Below are positions 1-12,362 of a DNA stretch of 64,000 bases, one piece after another (positions within the stretch are counted from its first letter, which is position 1; each line of letters begins with the position of its first letter). The notes beneath the pieces were generated by a model that had not been told where the DNA came from, did not search any database, and saw only the letters and a program-made list of their open reading frames with translations. A program made the translations under genes and the position numbers. Source of the DNA: Craterostigma plantagineum (lineage: Eukaryota; Streptophyta; Magnoliopsida; Lamiales; Linderniaceae); assembly GCA_027422505.1 (NCBI GenBank), contig JAPQWV010000001.1, positions 3,038,001 through 3,102,000 on the forward strand, read 5' to 3'.

Positions 1-324
1 CCCCAATATATATTATATTAATGAAATTAATCCGAATACCCTATAAATTAACCTATATATAATTAAATATTGACAATGTCTATGTAAGTTGTGAAATCAA
101 CCAAATAGTTGCCATATAGGTTTTTCTAAAGACAAGACGGATAATAGTGGAACTTCCATTGAACTTTTCTTACCAGCTACCACTATTAATCATTTGTAAG
201 GAATCAAAGTTGAATTTGCAATAATCAGTATACACAAATTTATTTTCCTTCATTATCCGTGATCAAATTTATTTTTTGTAGGTGGTTTTATTTTCCCCAG
301 GAAGAGATTTCATAACACTCTGTA
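1..324. other. AT-rich spacer, no gene seen
   Basis: No reading frame, RNA gene or repeat that I can recognise. It ends at the TA dinucleotide that flanks the MITE at 325. Confidence 0.5.
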
Positions 325-982
325 CAGTAAAACCTCTATAAATTAATACTCGATACATTAATAGCATCTCTAAAATAATAAAATCATCCGCTCCCGACCT
401 GGTCTTTGTTAAAAATCGTCAAATTCGATAAGATAATAACTTTTTTAAAAATTCTTTTCTAAATATTAGGTCCCATTAAAACTCTAAATTAATAATTCAT
501 AAAAATTACAATTATAAATTATGGTAATTTGCTAAAATAAGAATCTATTTGTTACTAAATTTTCTTAAATTTTAATTTAATGGATTTCATCCCAAGTTTT
601 TTTAATTGCAGTCAATTTGCGATGTCGAGTTCTCTAGCTGCAACCAAAAAATTGTGAAGCGTTGTCACAATTTTGTGTTGCTTAATATCCCCACCCTTCT
701 CAAAGTTGATTGATCGATGCTTCAATGATATTCAGAGAGCATTTGATCTTTACTAATTTGAAACTATATTTTTCATTAATTCACACTTGTAAATTGTTTT
801 GAGTACATGAATATATTTAATGAAACATATTTGAATTAAATTTACCGTTAATGTATTTTAAATTTGTTGAATTTAAAGAGTCTCTTTTAATTAATAAATA
901 TTAATTTATCGATATATTAATATCTCTCTAAATTAATAAAATTCCATGGTCACAATGTTATCAATTTATAGAGGTTTTACTG
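325..982. mobile_element. Emigrant-like Tc1/mariner (pogo-type) MITE
   Basis: The two ends are inverted copies. The left end reads CAGTAAAACCTCTATAAATT and the right end (961-982) is its reverse complement with little change. A TA dinucleotide flanks both sides (323-324 and 983-984), as for Tc1/mariner target duplications. The terminal sequence matches, from memory, the Emigrant MITE family of Arabidopsis and its pogo-like relative Lemi1. The 658-bp interior has no transposase frame, so the copy is non-autonomous. Sub-terminal copies of the same motif recur near 890-950. Confidence 0.8.
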
Positions 983-1545
983 TAATTTGTATAACTAATG
1001 ATTGAAGAACGAAAATGAATAATTGGAAGAAGAATATACAAATAGGGGTGTGCGTGGTGCGTGTAGACAACTAAATTAATTGTCTATTTAGATCATTGGG
1101 GTTTAATAAATTGTTTCCAAGAAATCAAATAAGACATTTAATTAAATTGCTATTTATTGAGAGTTATAAATTAAACTCAACTTAACAAATAGTTAATTTA
1201 ATTAATAAATTATTCCTTTTATACAAAATCTTATACATGGTAAATATTGTAGAGATTTGTCAAATTAGTAAAGAATCAAATCAAATATCATAAAATCGGC
1301 AGACAAGAATCGAGCCGTATATGGAATAAATCAAATGTCGCTCCTTAACGCACGAGCCTGCAAAGGGCGCATAAAAAAACGAATAATTAATAATGATTAT
1401 TAAAAAAAAATCTTTATGTGTCTATGCATATGTGAATAAAGAGTGTAGTGGCAAAAACTGCAGGCGGAGCCATCTCAGGGGCGTTTCCAACAGACAGCGG
1501 CATGGCCATCCAGTATAGCGTTGTTGACAGCAGCATCTTCCGCCT
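983..1545. other. AT-rich spacer, no gene seen
   Basis: No supported gene or RNA. The 3' part may hold decayed flanking sequence of the plant-mobile-domain pseudogene on the minus strand. Confidence 0.4.
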
Positions 1546-1641
1546 TCGTAAATAATAATAATAATAATAATAATAATATTAAAAACAAATAAATAAATAA
1601 TAATAATATAAATAAATAATTTAAAATAATAATAATAAGTA
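1546..1641. repeat. TAA/TAAA-rich microsatellite
   Basis: An imperfect run of AAT and AAAT units. It produces a spurious Ile/Tyr-rich tail on the minus-strand frame that crosses it. Confidence 0.85.
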
Positions 1642-1699
1642 ATGTTATGATCGAGAAAACTACTTGATCTTGCGATGACACGTCTAATTTCAATATTTT

Positions 1700-2930
1700 T
1701 CGACCGATGATTTTTCTTATTTCTATTCCAATGGTGATCGGCATTACTACTTGCAGTGTCCCCCGACGAGTATGGATTGCTTCGTTTACCCAAGACGTCA
1801 ACGGGAACACGCGGGGCTTCAACGAAATTTATATTATCATCAAGAGGACTACGTACTCTCGCCTCTTCCGCCGTCTTCTCCACAATGGCTTCGACTCGTG
1901 TAGCATCCGTATCAGCCAACTTGGCAGCATTTTCAATGAAGTAATCCCCGTGGACTTCGGACACACGAGGGCATGCTCGGAAACCACACCCGAGAACTCG
2001 TCTTGATCTGGATACATGCACGCCAATAGTAGAGGCCTTTACAGAGGGAGCTTTCTCGAATATCATGTTTCAGAGTCCCGGGCATATCCTGAAGAAATGT
2101 GGACTATAAGGCTCAATAACAAAGTGATCTCCTCGGCGCAATGGAATCCAACTCGAGCAAATAGCAATGAAATAGTTTTGCTCAAATTCTTCAGCACTTC
2201 CATTATCTGTGAGAAGGAAGTCTCTGTTGGAGGTCAAAATACTACAAGTCCAATGGATCACGTCGCCTTTGTTAATCCTCCTACGGGCCGCGATAAGATC
2301 AAAATACTTCGCACCATTTTTGCCTGAGTAACATGTCATCTTCGAACCCTTCAGACTTTGGTAGACGTCAAAATGAGTCTTGAAATAACAAGCCAACCAG
2401 CATTAAGGAAATGAACTGGGAAAGCAGCGTGTATTTCACCAAGCCCGAGAGACTTCTCGATGACATTAAGACCATTATAGAGGCTCGCTAGGACCGGATG
2501 CGCTAGGCCTATCGTCTGAGCATATGCCATGAGACATGCAATCTTGAAGACACTAGGGCGAATGAAGCCTACATCCTCAACTGGGAGAACAAATGCGCAT
2601 AACCTGCAAGATAAATACGCCGCCAGATGCACCTCCTCCTGCAAATTGCCTTTAATGGTCAATTTGAGGATAAATTCTTGCCGTCGGACGACCATGGGTG
2701 ACATGAACCTAGAACACCAAGAGGGTTGTGAGTCGAATGGCTCCGTGTACGAACGTTCTTCTCGATCTTGCATGGGGGAGGTTGCGTGTACTTTATCGCT
2801 CTCTTCGACCAAAATTTCACCCACGCCGATGTAGTCACCCCTTGAATTTGCTTGTCACGACTCTGAACCAAGGAATGCATGAAAGAAGTACTTGCAGGAG
2901 CGAGGGACGTATCGGTCGCCGACCTCATCT
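1700..2930 (-). pseudogene. Plant mobile domain (aminotransferase-like/PMD) gene remnant
   Basis: Three minus-strand frames carry consecutive pieces of one protein, with frame changes near 2350-2400 and near 2070. The upstream piece (2824-2351) has a helical segment with LAAYLSCRLCAFVLP and LAHPVLASLYNGL, then AFPVHFLNAGW. The next piece (2396-2070) ends in a motif resembling the SPHRF...QD.PG signature. The last piece runs to about 1700. This order is typical of the plant mobile domain found in MAIN/MAIL1 proteins and in genes captured by MULE and gypsy elements. I read it as a decayed TE-associated copy, not a working gene. The family call rests on motif memory only. Confidence 0.55.
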
Positions 2931-3025
2931 TCCCTAATCAGTTCCTCTGCAGAAGGGACGACTTCATCAGACAAAAGGCTAATCATCAGAAGACCTGCAA
3001 AATTATATAATAGAAGGGCCATTAT

Positions 3026-3932
3026 TAGGGGTGGGCAATCGGGGTCGGGTTTCGGGTACCCGACCCGATCGGGTTTTTTACCCGATCGGGTGGGAAAAGT
3101 CGGGTTTCATCGGGTATCGGGTTTAAACCCGATACCCGATGTCATATTTCGGTCGGGTTTCGGGTAGCAATATGCTACCCGAAAAACCCGATCGGGTACC
3201 CCCATTAAATTAAAAAAATAAATAGCCCAGCCCAGCCAAACCAAGCAGCCCATTGCTCACACATGAGTCATAGAGATATACGAACAGCTACATCACACAC
3301 CATAACGACACAACACATATAACACGCACGATACACCACAGTCCACATCACAATGGCCACGCCAATCTCCTTCCTTGTCCTCTCCGGCCGCCGTTCTACA
3401 GATGTCCACGGCCACCGCGTCGCCCCGCTCAGACGCCCACATCTTAGGCTCAAATTTCATTAACCCTAATTATATTTTGGGATTTATTGACTGCTTAAAA
3501 TTTCCGAGTCAACGATGATTTATAAGGTTCTGTTAGCATTATATGTTTTGTTAGAATTCATTGGTAATTGATTTGGGTGTCAATTTTGCGGTTTGGAATT
3601 TCGAGCTTCATATAATCGTCTTTTTTTTGGATTCGGGATTGAATTAGTTAATTAATTAATCAACTAATGAAAGTTGAAACGACGATTAGGGGTAACTTAC
3701 ATGGTAAATCGTTCTTATTTGTAGGGAAGACAGAGCGAATCAGTAAATCTTACAACCAACGAATTTTTTAAAAAAATATGTCTGAAACCCGAACCCGATA
3801 ATCGGGTTTCGGGTACCCGATTGTCAGGTACCCGATTTTTGTCGGGTCGGGTATCAAAAATGAAACCCGCACATGTCGGGTACCCGGCCTGAAAAACCCG
3901 ATACCCGAAAAACCCGACCCGATCCCACCCTA
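3026..3932. mobile_element. Non-autonomous hAT element with CGGGTACCCG-rich ends
   Basis: The ends begin TAGGGGTGGG and TAGGGTGGG (inverted) and are flanked by a perfect 8-bp duplication, gccattat, at 3018-3025 and 3933-3940. An 8-bp duplication is the hAT hallmark. About 150 bp inside each end is filled with CGGGTACCCG, CGGGTATCGGG and CCCGATCGGG words that pair with each other. The interior has no transposase. The element sits at the outer edge of the copia fragment to its right. Confidence 0.88.
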
Positions 3933-3940
3933 GCCATTAT

Positions 3941-5220
3941 TGACTACAAAAGCAGGACATCCAAACTTTCGAAAGTAGGAGCACGTTGGGGCTTTATGGT
4001 TTAGTGACTCAAAGGGTGACTTCCAATGAAGGATTTTAGATGGAAGCCTGTTGATAATATGGACTGAGGTCAGTACATCATCCCCCCAAAAAAGCTTGGG
4101 CAGTTTAGATTCTATAAGAAGAGATCTAGCCACTTGAAGTATGTGCTTGTGTTTTCTCTCCACCACCCCGTTTTGTTGAGGGGTGTATGGGCGATGAATG
4201 ATTCCTTTGTTCAGAAACAGTTCTTGACAATCACGACTCAGGAATTCTTGACCATATCCGAATGATCTTGATATGGCTATGCTATTGTGTAGCGTAAGAA
4301 AGAAACTGTTTTAGAGTGGCAAGAACCTAACTTTTGTGTCTCATCAAGAACACCCAAGTAAATCTGCTAAAGTCATCAACGATTGTCAGAAAAAAAATGA
4401 CAACCATTGAATGTAGTTGTCTTGTAAGGGCCCCATATATCAATATGTAAAATATCAAAGCTACATGAGGTCTGAATATAGCTACTTGGAAATGAATTTC
4501 TGTGCTGTTTAGCCAAAGGGCAAGTATTGCAATCAGAAATGCTGGTATTATTATCAATAAGCACATGAGGCAAATGTTTCATAACAGACAAAGATGGATG
4601 ACCAAGTCTAGAATGCCAAACAGTAGCAGAAACAACTAAAAGACTTTATTCAAGGAATTATTTGGAGACTTACGTTGGGGCTATTTTGAAGATAGTATAT
4701 GTGAGGTATATGTCTGCATGCAGTCATCAATGGCCCGCTGTGAGAAGGAGAGATGATCAATGATATAAAGGTTTATTGACAACCCTCCACACGACAATTA
4801 TCTTGTCACTCTGTAAGTCACACAATATGCAAAAAACAGCCAAGAACTCAAAACGAACTTTGCTGTCAAGGGCTAGTTTTCGGACTGAGAGTATGTTATA
4901 TTTGAAACTGGGAACATATAAGCAACTCTTTAGGGTGAAATTCTCAGATAGGACGACATCTCCTATGTGAGTAACGGGTTTTAAGGATCCTTCAGGTAGG
5001 TAGACTGGGGTGAAGGATTGGACAGGTTTATGTTCTATCATGGTGGATAGTTTTCTGCATGTGTCTCGTCGCTCCAGTGTCTACAAACCAGGAACTATAC
5101 CATATGATATCAGACCTTAAAAAATCAAGTTTAGAGGGTATAGAACTACATGCAAAGTCCTCGAATGGAGCAAAATTGACAGAGACGACATTTGCTTTGA
5201 AGTGATGATGGTTTCACAGT
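3941..5220 (-). pseudogene. Ty1/copia pol fragment (protease to integrase), degraded
   Basis: Read on the minus strand from 5220 to 3941, the order is protease (VDTGATRHM near 5090-5050), linker, GAG-pre-integrase (around 4590-4500, ending HIDIWGPY) and integrase core (4166-3941, with ERKHKHILQVARSLL). Frames change several times and a stretch near 4200-4330 lacks an open frame. The protease and pre-integrase words resemble those of the plus-strand copia element at 6768-12362, so the two are probably one family. No LTR is attached. The reverse transcriptase half is missing beyond the hAT element. Confidence 0.75.
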
Positions 5221-6690
5221 ATGTGCTTTTTTTGGCTTTCGTTTCAAGCAACTTGATTATCGTTGTGGCTATTCACGGTTTCCTTTCTTAGCGACGGAAC
5301 CAAAAATTATAACTCGTGGGTCGAAAAATGTTAAGCAAAATAATACGAAACATTAGGTTCGTGTTAAAATCGTGCTAGAAGTCGTGAATTTAAATATTCA
5401 AATTAATAGTTTGGTGATTGAACTTAACTTAAATAAATAAAGATAAAAAATCCGATCATTATAAGACGTATCAGAAAGCAGCAGAGCGCCAACATACGAT
5501 GAAACCAGGGAGATAAAGACCAATATCACTTCTAAGACCGGAGTACCTCGATACTGGATTTGCAACGAGACAAATTCAAATACCACAAGAGCGCGACAAC
5601 CGGATACTGACAAGAATAAACTACAAGACTGCAAGCTGGAGCCCTTTGAATTGAAGCTGAGCTGAGTAAGGAATGAAGACAGAAACAGTCCAGACTGCAA
5701 AAGAAATTGGACATACCCGTCTTGGGTAAGGTCAATTGAAGCTACGTCCGGTACCAGCAGGACTAACTCAATTGAATATGAGGAATGCAAGTTGAAGACT
5801 TAACTCCACCAACTTTTGAATTCTATAAGAGAAAACTCAAATATTCAAATCATCAACAAAGTTCTCGAGCGAGAAAGAAAGAAAGGTGTGGTCAGAACTT
5901 CACTAGACTGGTTCAATTAGTCATTGTTCTCAACGAACTATAAAAAGTTAGTCACTGTATTAACTGTAAAAAGTTGATGAAAGAGACGGAAATGGTTTAA
6001 GGGGAGACTAGGAGTTTACTTTCGCGAAATATAACTGAGTGACTTATATTGAGTGAGTCTAGATAAGGAGGTTGTACGACAAGTGTTGTAAACCGAGACT
6101 TCTCCAAAATCAGGAAGAGATGTTAAGATTAAGCTCCGAATTTCCACAAACAAAATCTGTTTGTCTTGCAAAATCAAGCACCCACCACATACACATCTGG
6201 TCTTGGTTCCGATAATTGATTTCATTCAACATGGCACAAAAACATTGAAGCACAATAAACAAATATAAAAGTAACATAAATAAACACAAACATAGAAAAT
6301 ACATGGGGCCAATTAAGATTTTTAGTAGTATCCGCTTGTATCGTATGGATGATGTGAAATAACAATAGTGATTGCTTTTAAATATTTGAAGAAAAATGTA
6401 AATATATATAACATATTTAATATATATGTGTGCGCTATAAATAATTTAAGATTTCAATGTCATGGTATTTTCCTAAGCTCATGTCTTTTGTAAGTTTATC
6501 GAATATGATTAGTTCACTTAAAAGTTTAATCTTGCATCATATGAAATAATAACTTTATCAAAGCTCATTTATATTTTAATTCATATATTGCACTTAGAAT
6601 AAAAAATTTAAGAAAAATAAATGGATAGCTTGTTTTTTATTATGTACGGAAACTTGTATTATATTTTTTTTTCCCAAAAATGATAGCTAA
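5221..6690. other. Unassigned spacer, probably old repeat DNA
   Basis: There are scattered short frames (for example a minus-strand frame at 5790-5398) with no recognisable domain. The composition of 5800-6200 suggests an old LTR or untranslated retroelement sequence, but I found no matching partner. Confidence 0.35.
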
Positions 6691-6767
6691 CCTCCTCACC
6701 CATTCGGATTTCATTCTATTTTGTCCAAGATGAGTGTATGGCTAACCCATGCTCATCTTGAGGGGGC
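6691..6767 (+). repeat. Copia pol tail plus polypurine tract, second copy
   Basis: This segment repeats 12248-12326: the last codons of pol followed by the purine run gaggggg. It abuts the 5' LTR at 6768 directly. A 6-bp insertion separates the two copies. A pol tail upstream of a 5' LTR is not part of a single element. It implies that the LTR is shared with another, now mostly lost, element. Confidence 0.75.
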
Positions 6768-7050
6768 TGAAGAATTACAAGAAGAAGTTGAGCCAACCGC
6801 AAGATCAAGTGCGAATAGAATGAAATGTGTGAAGAATTCGAATAGAAGATATTCTAATTTCTTATTCTACTTAGAATAAGGAATTAGAATAGGATGTTAC
6901 TAGTAATTACGTTTCTAGGGGTAAATCTGTAATTTTATTGGTTTTCTTTTGTTTTGTTTAAATAGTCGACATTGTACAGAACGCGCGTGATAACAGAAAT
7001 AGAAAATACAGTTTTTCAATACAAGTTCGTCTTCTTCGACGAATTCTTCA
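6768..7050 (+). repeat. 5' LTR of the copia element (283 bp)
   Basis: It starts TGAAGAATT and ends AATTCTTCA, a perfect 9-bp inverted terminal pair of the TG...CA type. A primer binding site follows at once. The first 36 bp match the 3' LTR stub at 12327-12362. Confidence 0.88.
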
Positions 7051-7062
7051 TGGTATCAGAGC
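7051..7062 (+). promoter_or_regulatory. Primer binding site for initiator tRNA-Met
   Basis: tggtatcagagc lies immediately after the LTR. It is the usual plant copia primer site complementary to the 3' end of tRNA-iMet. Confidence 0.85.
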
Positions 7063-7100
7063 TAGCGAGTAATTGATTTCGATAGACATCGGATCGTTGC

Positions 7101-7841
7101 TTGATTCAGTCAAGAAACTCGATTCCTACGCGAATCGTAACTATGAGTTCATCTGAGGCAACCAACGTGGTGAATCAGAGCCGAATTTTAGAGATGGAAG
7201 AGGATTACCAATTACATGGATCTGATAATCCAGGTATGATGATCGTCTCCACTCCTTTGACATGTGTGAACTACCTTTTCTGGAAGATTTCTATGATTGA
7301 GGCGCTGGAGGCAAAATTGAAAATCAGATTTATCAATGGGAAATATGCGAAGCCTGCTGTTGATTCCAATGACTATAGGAAACGGAAAAAGATCAATAGT
7401 ATGGTCGTTGGTTGGATAAAGAGCTCGATTTCGAAGGAAATTGTTAACAGCTTCATGTTCATACATGATGCGAAAGAATTATGGGATGAAATTGCAGAAA
7501 GATATGGAGCTTCAAACATGTCTGCAATTTTTGAAGTTAAGCGAGAGATTACTCTGTTGAGGCAGGGAAATTCAAGTGTTGTAGAGTACTACAACAAATT
7601 TCGGAATCTGTGGGATCAATTGGAGCAGTTGAGGCCTTCGATTCCAGCAGAAAGCGAAACAAAGAAGGCGATAGAAGAACGAGAAATGGAAGATAAATCC
7701 ATGCAATTTCTGATGGGGCTCAACGATGCTTTTGATTCTGAGAGAAACCAGTTGCTGTTTCTTGGCAATCTACCAGCAGTGAAAAAGATCTATGCTATGA
7801 TATCTAAGGCAGAGAAGCACAATGAACATGACAATGTTTGA
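7101..7841 (+). pseudogene. Copia gag, partial
   Basis: A 246-codon frame resembles the copia capsid domain (UBN2-type): a region with ELWDEIAERYG and a run of charged helices. The native start is more likely ATG at 7143 (MSSSEATNV) than the first ATG at 7101. A stop ends the frame at 7841. The zinc knuckles follow in other frames: a first CSYCKKPGH unit near 7930-7975 that is broken by a stop, then CSYCKKVGHTKEDC near 7998-8040. Two knuckles in tandem suggest a local duplication. The gag-pol frame is not continuous. Confidence 0.75.
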
Positions 7842-8183
7842 AGGAGGTGCGACAATGATGGCTAAGATTTTCAATCAGAAAAAGGGAATTCCCAGTAGAA
7901 TGCTGAACAAACAGGACAGAAGTAACATTTCTTGCAGCTATTGCAAGAAGCCTGGCCATTCCAAAGAATAGTGCTTCAAGTTGGTTGGTATTTCAGAATG
8001 CAGCTATTGCAAGAAAGTCGGGCATACAAAGGAGGATTGCTATAAGCTGAATGGTTTTCCAAAAAACTCAGCTTCTAACAGAAAGGATCTAACAGAAAGG
8101 ATCAGTCTGCCAGTTTTCACAAAAGAAATCAGAACCACTTCAAGGTCAATCCTGTTGAATCAGACCTGAATGAAGCGGGAAAT

Positions 8184-11100
8184 GTGAAGCAGTATGAAGA
8201 ATCACATATGCAAAGTCTTCAAACAGCTATGATGGAAATGATGAAAAGAGAATTTGCAAAGATGATGAAGGACAAGACAGTTGAAGGAGCTGCTGATCCA
8301 AACTCTATTAACTTTGCTCACCTTGGAGACTTTGCAGGTACATCTACTTACCCTAAATTTGGCTCTAACTTGCGTGACACAATAGGTGATGATGCATGGT
8401 TAGTAGATACAGGTGCCACCGGTCATATGTGCAACAACCTAAACCTGCTTTCTCACCCAAAACCAGTAAAGTCCTTTACATCTGTGTGCTTGCCTGATGG
8501 CAGCATCAAATCTGTTTCCCACACATGCAATGCTCCTCTCTCCACCAACATAACCCTTCATGATTGCCTATATATTCCTAGCTTTTGATACAACCTACTT
8601 TCAATCAGAAAAATGTCCGAAGATTCACACATATACTTCAAATTTTATGCTGATATCTGCTTGCTGCTTCAGTTGCAGAATAACAGGATTCTTGCAGCAG
8701 GTAGAATTCAAAAAGACCTTTACATACTCGACAAATCATCCTTCTCAGAAAAGGCAGTCTTGAGAGCTCAAGAACTTTATGCATCGAATTTCTTTTCTTC
8801 CACAAATAGACTTTGTCCTACTACTGTCAAGTCTGCTTTTACTGTCATTCCTGTTAATAAGTGGCATTCTAGACTTGGTCACCCTTCTCTTCATGTAATG
8901 AAACACTTGTCAAATTCTGTCATCAATGAACGCAGTTTGATAGATATCAAAGACTGTGATATTTGTCCTCTATCCAAACAACACAGATCACATTTTCCCA
9001 CAAGTTTTATACATTCTCCACATTGCCGTCATACCCTTCACATGGATATTTGAGGACCCTATAAACAACCCACTCTCTCGGGATGTCACTATTTCTTGAC
9101 CATCATAGATGATTACAGCAGGTACACTTGGATTTTCTTGATGAGATACAAATCCCAGACCTCAGACACATTCAAAAACTTTCTCACCTATGTTGAAACC
9201 TAGTACAATACCAGTGTAAAAGTCATCCAGTCAGACAATGGCTCTGAATTTCTTGCCTCTTCATTCCAAGAAATTCTTTCTCATAGAGGGATAGCTCATC
9301 AGAGAAGCTCTCCATACACCCCACAACAGAATGGTGTAGCTGAAAGAAAGCATAAACACATTCTACAAATAGCCCGATCTCTTCTTTTTCAGTCCAAGCT
9401 GCCAAAGCAATTGTGGGGTGAGTCAGTCCTTACATCAGTCCACATCCTAAATAGATACCTTCCCGAATCCTTAAATGGAAAAGTCCTTATGAGTTACTGT
9501 CAAATAAACCTCCAGACTATTCATATTTCAGAAATTTTGATTGCCTTACTTTTGCTGTCAATACAGGGCCATCTAAGGATAAGTTTATCCTAGAGCCTTT
9601 AGTGTGATATTTGTTGGGTATCCTGTGGGGCAGAAGGGGTATAAAATCTATTGTCCATCTCTGAATAAAGTCATAGTATCTTGAGATATTGAATTTCAAG
9701 AAGACAAATTTCCTTCTTTTGGTCTAAGTGAGTCAGAACCTATACTGCCTAATATTTCTGTTGGTGATCCTTTTGATGATGAGTCTTTCAAAACCCTCAA
9801 TGCTCAATCGCCTGTCTGTAATCCTATGCATGATCAGCATATAGTGACATCCCCATCTCAGTCATCCTCTTCCACACAACACACATGGCTTTTACCAGAC
9901 AATCAGACCACATCCTTACCTCCACAAATGAACCTCAGACACAGTTCCAGACCCACAAAACCACCTACATGGATGAAAGATTTCGTGTGCAGTAACTCAT
10001 GCTCTCGAGACTGTCCATTACCCATATCTTTTCTACCCAAGGCCACTCGCTTACACAAGCACATAAGACATTTGTGGCAAACCTGTCTACTTTCCATGAA
10101 CCAGAAACCTATAATCATGCTAGAACTGACCAAAGGTGGGTTGATGCTATGGAACAAGAGCAGAAAGCTTTGGAAGATAATGAAACTTGGGAGCTTGTTG
10201 CTCTGCCCAAAGGTAAGAAGTTAATAGGCTGTAAGTGGGTATATAGAGTTAAGTGTAATGCAGATGGCTCTATTAACAAGTACAAAGTCAGGCTGGTTGC
10301 AAAAGGTTTTACTCAAACAGAGGGTGAAGATTATTCTGAAGTATTCTCTCATGTGGCCAAAATTGCGACTGTCCGAGTGGTGTTTGCAGTTGCGGCTGCC
10401 AGAAAATGGGCCTTGCATCAACTAGATGTCAATAATGCTTTCCTTCATGGACATTTAGATGAGGATGTGTATACGAGGCCCCCTCCAGGTTATTTCAAAG
10501 CTGATTCATCTCAGGTTTGCAAATTGAAACCTTCCTTGTATGGTCTTAAGCAGGCATCTCGACAATGGAATGTGGAATTCACCTCCAAACTGTTGGATTT
10601 TGGTTTTGAGCAATCTGCACATGATCACTGCCTGTTTATGATCACACATGCTCAATACCAGATTTTCCTGCTTGTATATGTGGATGATGTGCTCTTGACA
10701 GGGTCAATTCCAACCAAAATACAAGAGGTTAAGAGCTTCTTGGATCAGACTTTTACCATCAAAGATTTGGGGCCAGCCAAGTTTTTTCTTGGCATGGAGA
10801 TTGATCGATAAGACTCAGGGATTTACATCTGTCAGAGGAAATATGCCACAGATATCCTCCGAGACACACACATGCTGGATTTTTGCCTGCCTCAACACCA
10901 CTGCCTGGTGGCCATCAGTTTTTTCTCAGCAGACAAAGATCCTACTCCACTATTAGATGATGCTATGTCCTTTAGGCGTCTTGTTGGTCGCCTGCTCTAT
11001 CTGAATTTCACCAGACCCGACCTCACATATGCAGTCCAACAGTTTAGTCAATTTGTTCATGCCCCACGGAGTTCTCACTGGCAAGCTCTTCAGCATGTGC

Positions 11101-12326
11101 TCAGATACTTGAAGCATACATGTTCCACTGGCCTCTTTTATTCTAGCACCTCTGATTTGCAGCTCAACGCTTATAGTGATGCAGATTGGGGTGCTTGTCG
11201 TTCTTCTCGCCATTCTCTAACAGGGTACTGTGTTTTCCTTGGAAGCAGCTTAATCTCATGGAAAACCAAGAAGTAGTCCACCATTTCATGCTCGACAGCC
11301 GAGTCTGAATATCGATCCATGGCCTCTGTGGTCAGAGAATTGCAATGGTTATCTTATATAATGTCTGGATTGCAGGTTAGCTTATCCCTGCCCATTCCTT
11401 TGCACTGTGACAACAAGGCTGCCATCTACATTACCTCTAATCCCGTCTTTCATGAACGCACCAAGCATATTGAAATCGACTGCCACATGGTTCGACATCA
11501 ATTCAAGCTTGGTTTCATCTTACCCAGTGTTTTAAAAAGCGTTATTTCGCGCGCATCGAGGCGCGATTTAGCGTGAATTTATCCCAAAACGCGATGACGT
11601 GCAATAGAAAAAGCGCTATAGTGACTATTATTTCAATGAGAGAGGCACAGATGTTAATGTGAATGTGACGTGGCAGACTTTTATGATTTGACTAGCATTT
11701 TATTTTAGTTTTACAGTTTGTTTCTAACTTTTTAATTACTTCCAAACATAAAAGCGATTAATTATTGTAATCTATGTGATAAAAATAAATAAATTTGTCT
11801 AATTTATTCTTTATTTAACAACAATCAAAATGACATGCATATCTTATATTTTTCGATATTCATAAGATTCATTTTCTAAATACTACATTTTTTAAGTTTA
11901 GGTTCCTAAAATTCTATTAATTATTTTTTCAATATTTTTAGTGCTACCTCATAGTGAAATTAAATTTAAAAATTTATTAAATATGATGTATATGAATTTT
12001 TTGTTAATATATATGTATATCTACTATATTATTGAACCAAAGCTAAATAATGTGCTTATGATCAATAATTTGTTATAAATTGTGTTTCTTAACGTAATAA
12101 GTGGCTTGTCCAAAATACTCACGCAATACGCTACGCTATTTACGCTACGCGTTATCTGAACTGAACGCGACGCGTTGCGCCATGCGCGTTTTAAAACACT
12201 GATCTTACCTCAACATGTCTCCTCATCTCTCAACCTTGCTAACATTTCCACTAAACCTCTTCACCCATTCGGATTTCATTTGTCCAAGATGAGTCTATGG
12301 CTAACCCATGCTCATCTTGAGGGGGC
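8184..12326 (+). pseudogene. Copia pol: protease, integrase, RT, RNase H (broken)
   Basis: The protease motif LVDTGATGHM lies near 8400-8430. GAG-pre-integrase (8613-9053) has WHSRLGHPS and CPLSKQH. The integrase core (9060-9600) has IDDYSRYTW and QSDNGSEF, broken by stops. Reverse transcriptase (9999-10811) has KARLVAKGF-like and LLVYVDDVLL motifs. RNase H follows at 10872-11576 and, after the hAT insertion, at 12202-12326. At least five stops or frame changes interrupt it. The RNase H asks for codons on both sides of the hAT MITE, which shows that the MITE landed in a once-continuous gene. Confidence 0.85.
11525..12201. mobile_element. hAT MITE inserted in copia RNase H
   Basis: The ends are CAGTGTTTTAAAAAGCG and its near inverse CGCGTTTTAAAACACTG. 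A perfect 8-bp duplication, atcttacc, flanks it at 11517-11524 and 12202-12209. The sub-terminal parts are rich in GCG-containing words (cgcgcatcgaggcgcg on the left, acgctacgcgtt on the right). There is no transposase. It is younger than the copia copy that it interrupts. Confidence 0.92.
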
Positions 12327-12362
12327 TGAAGAATTACAAGAAGAAGTTGAGCCAACCGCAAG

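Larger units (their letters stand above)
6768..12362 (+). mobile_element. Ty1/copia retrotransposon, 3' LTR truncated
   Basis: The order of parts is 5' LTR (6768-7050), primer site (7051), gag (7101-7841), protease, integrase, reverse transcriptase and RNase H (to about 12320), polypurine tract and 36 bp of 3' LTR (12327-12362). Domain order PR-INT-RT-RH defines Ty1/copia. The 3' LTR stops abruptly where the TAF4 remnant begins. No flanking target duplication can be found. The coding region has many stops and frame changes and an internal hAT insertion at 11525-12201, so the copy is dead. Confidence 0.88.

Noticed and set aside
5398..5790. 130-codon minus-strand frame rich in Leu/Ser
   Set aside because: No recognisable domain. 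It lies in old repeat-like DNA and is probably a chance frame.
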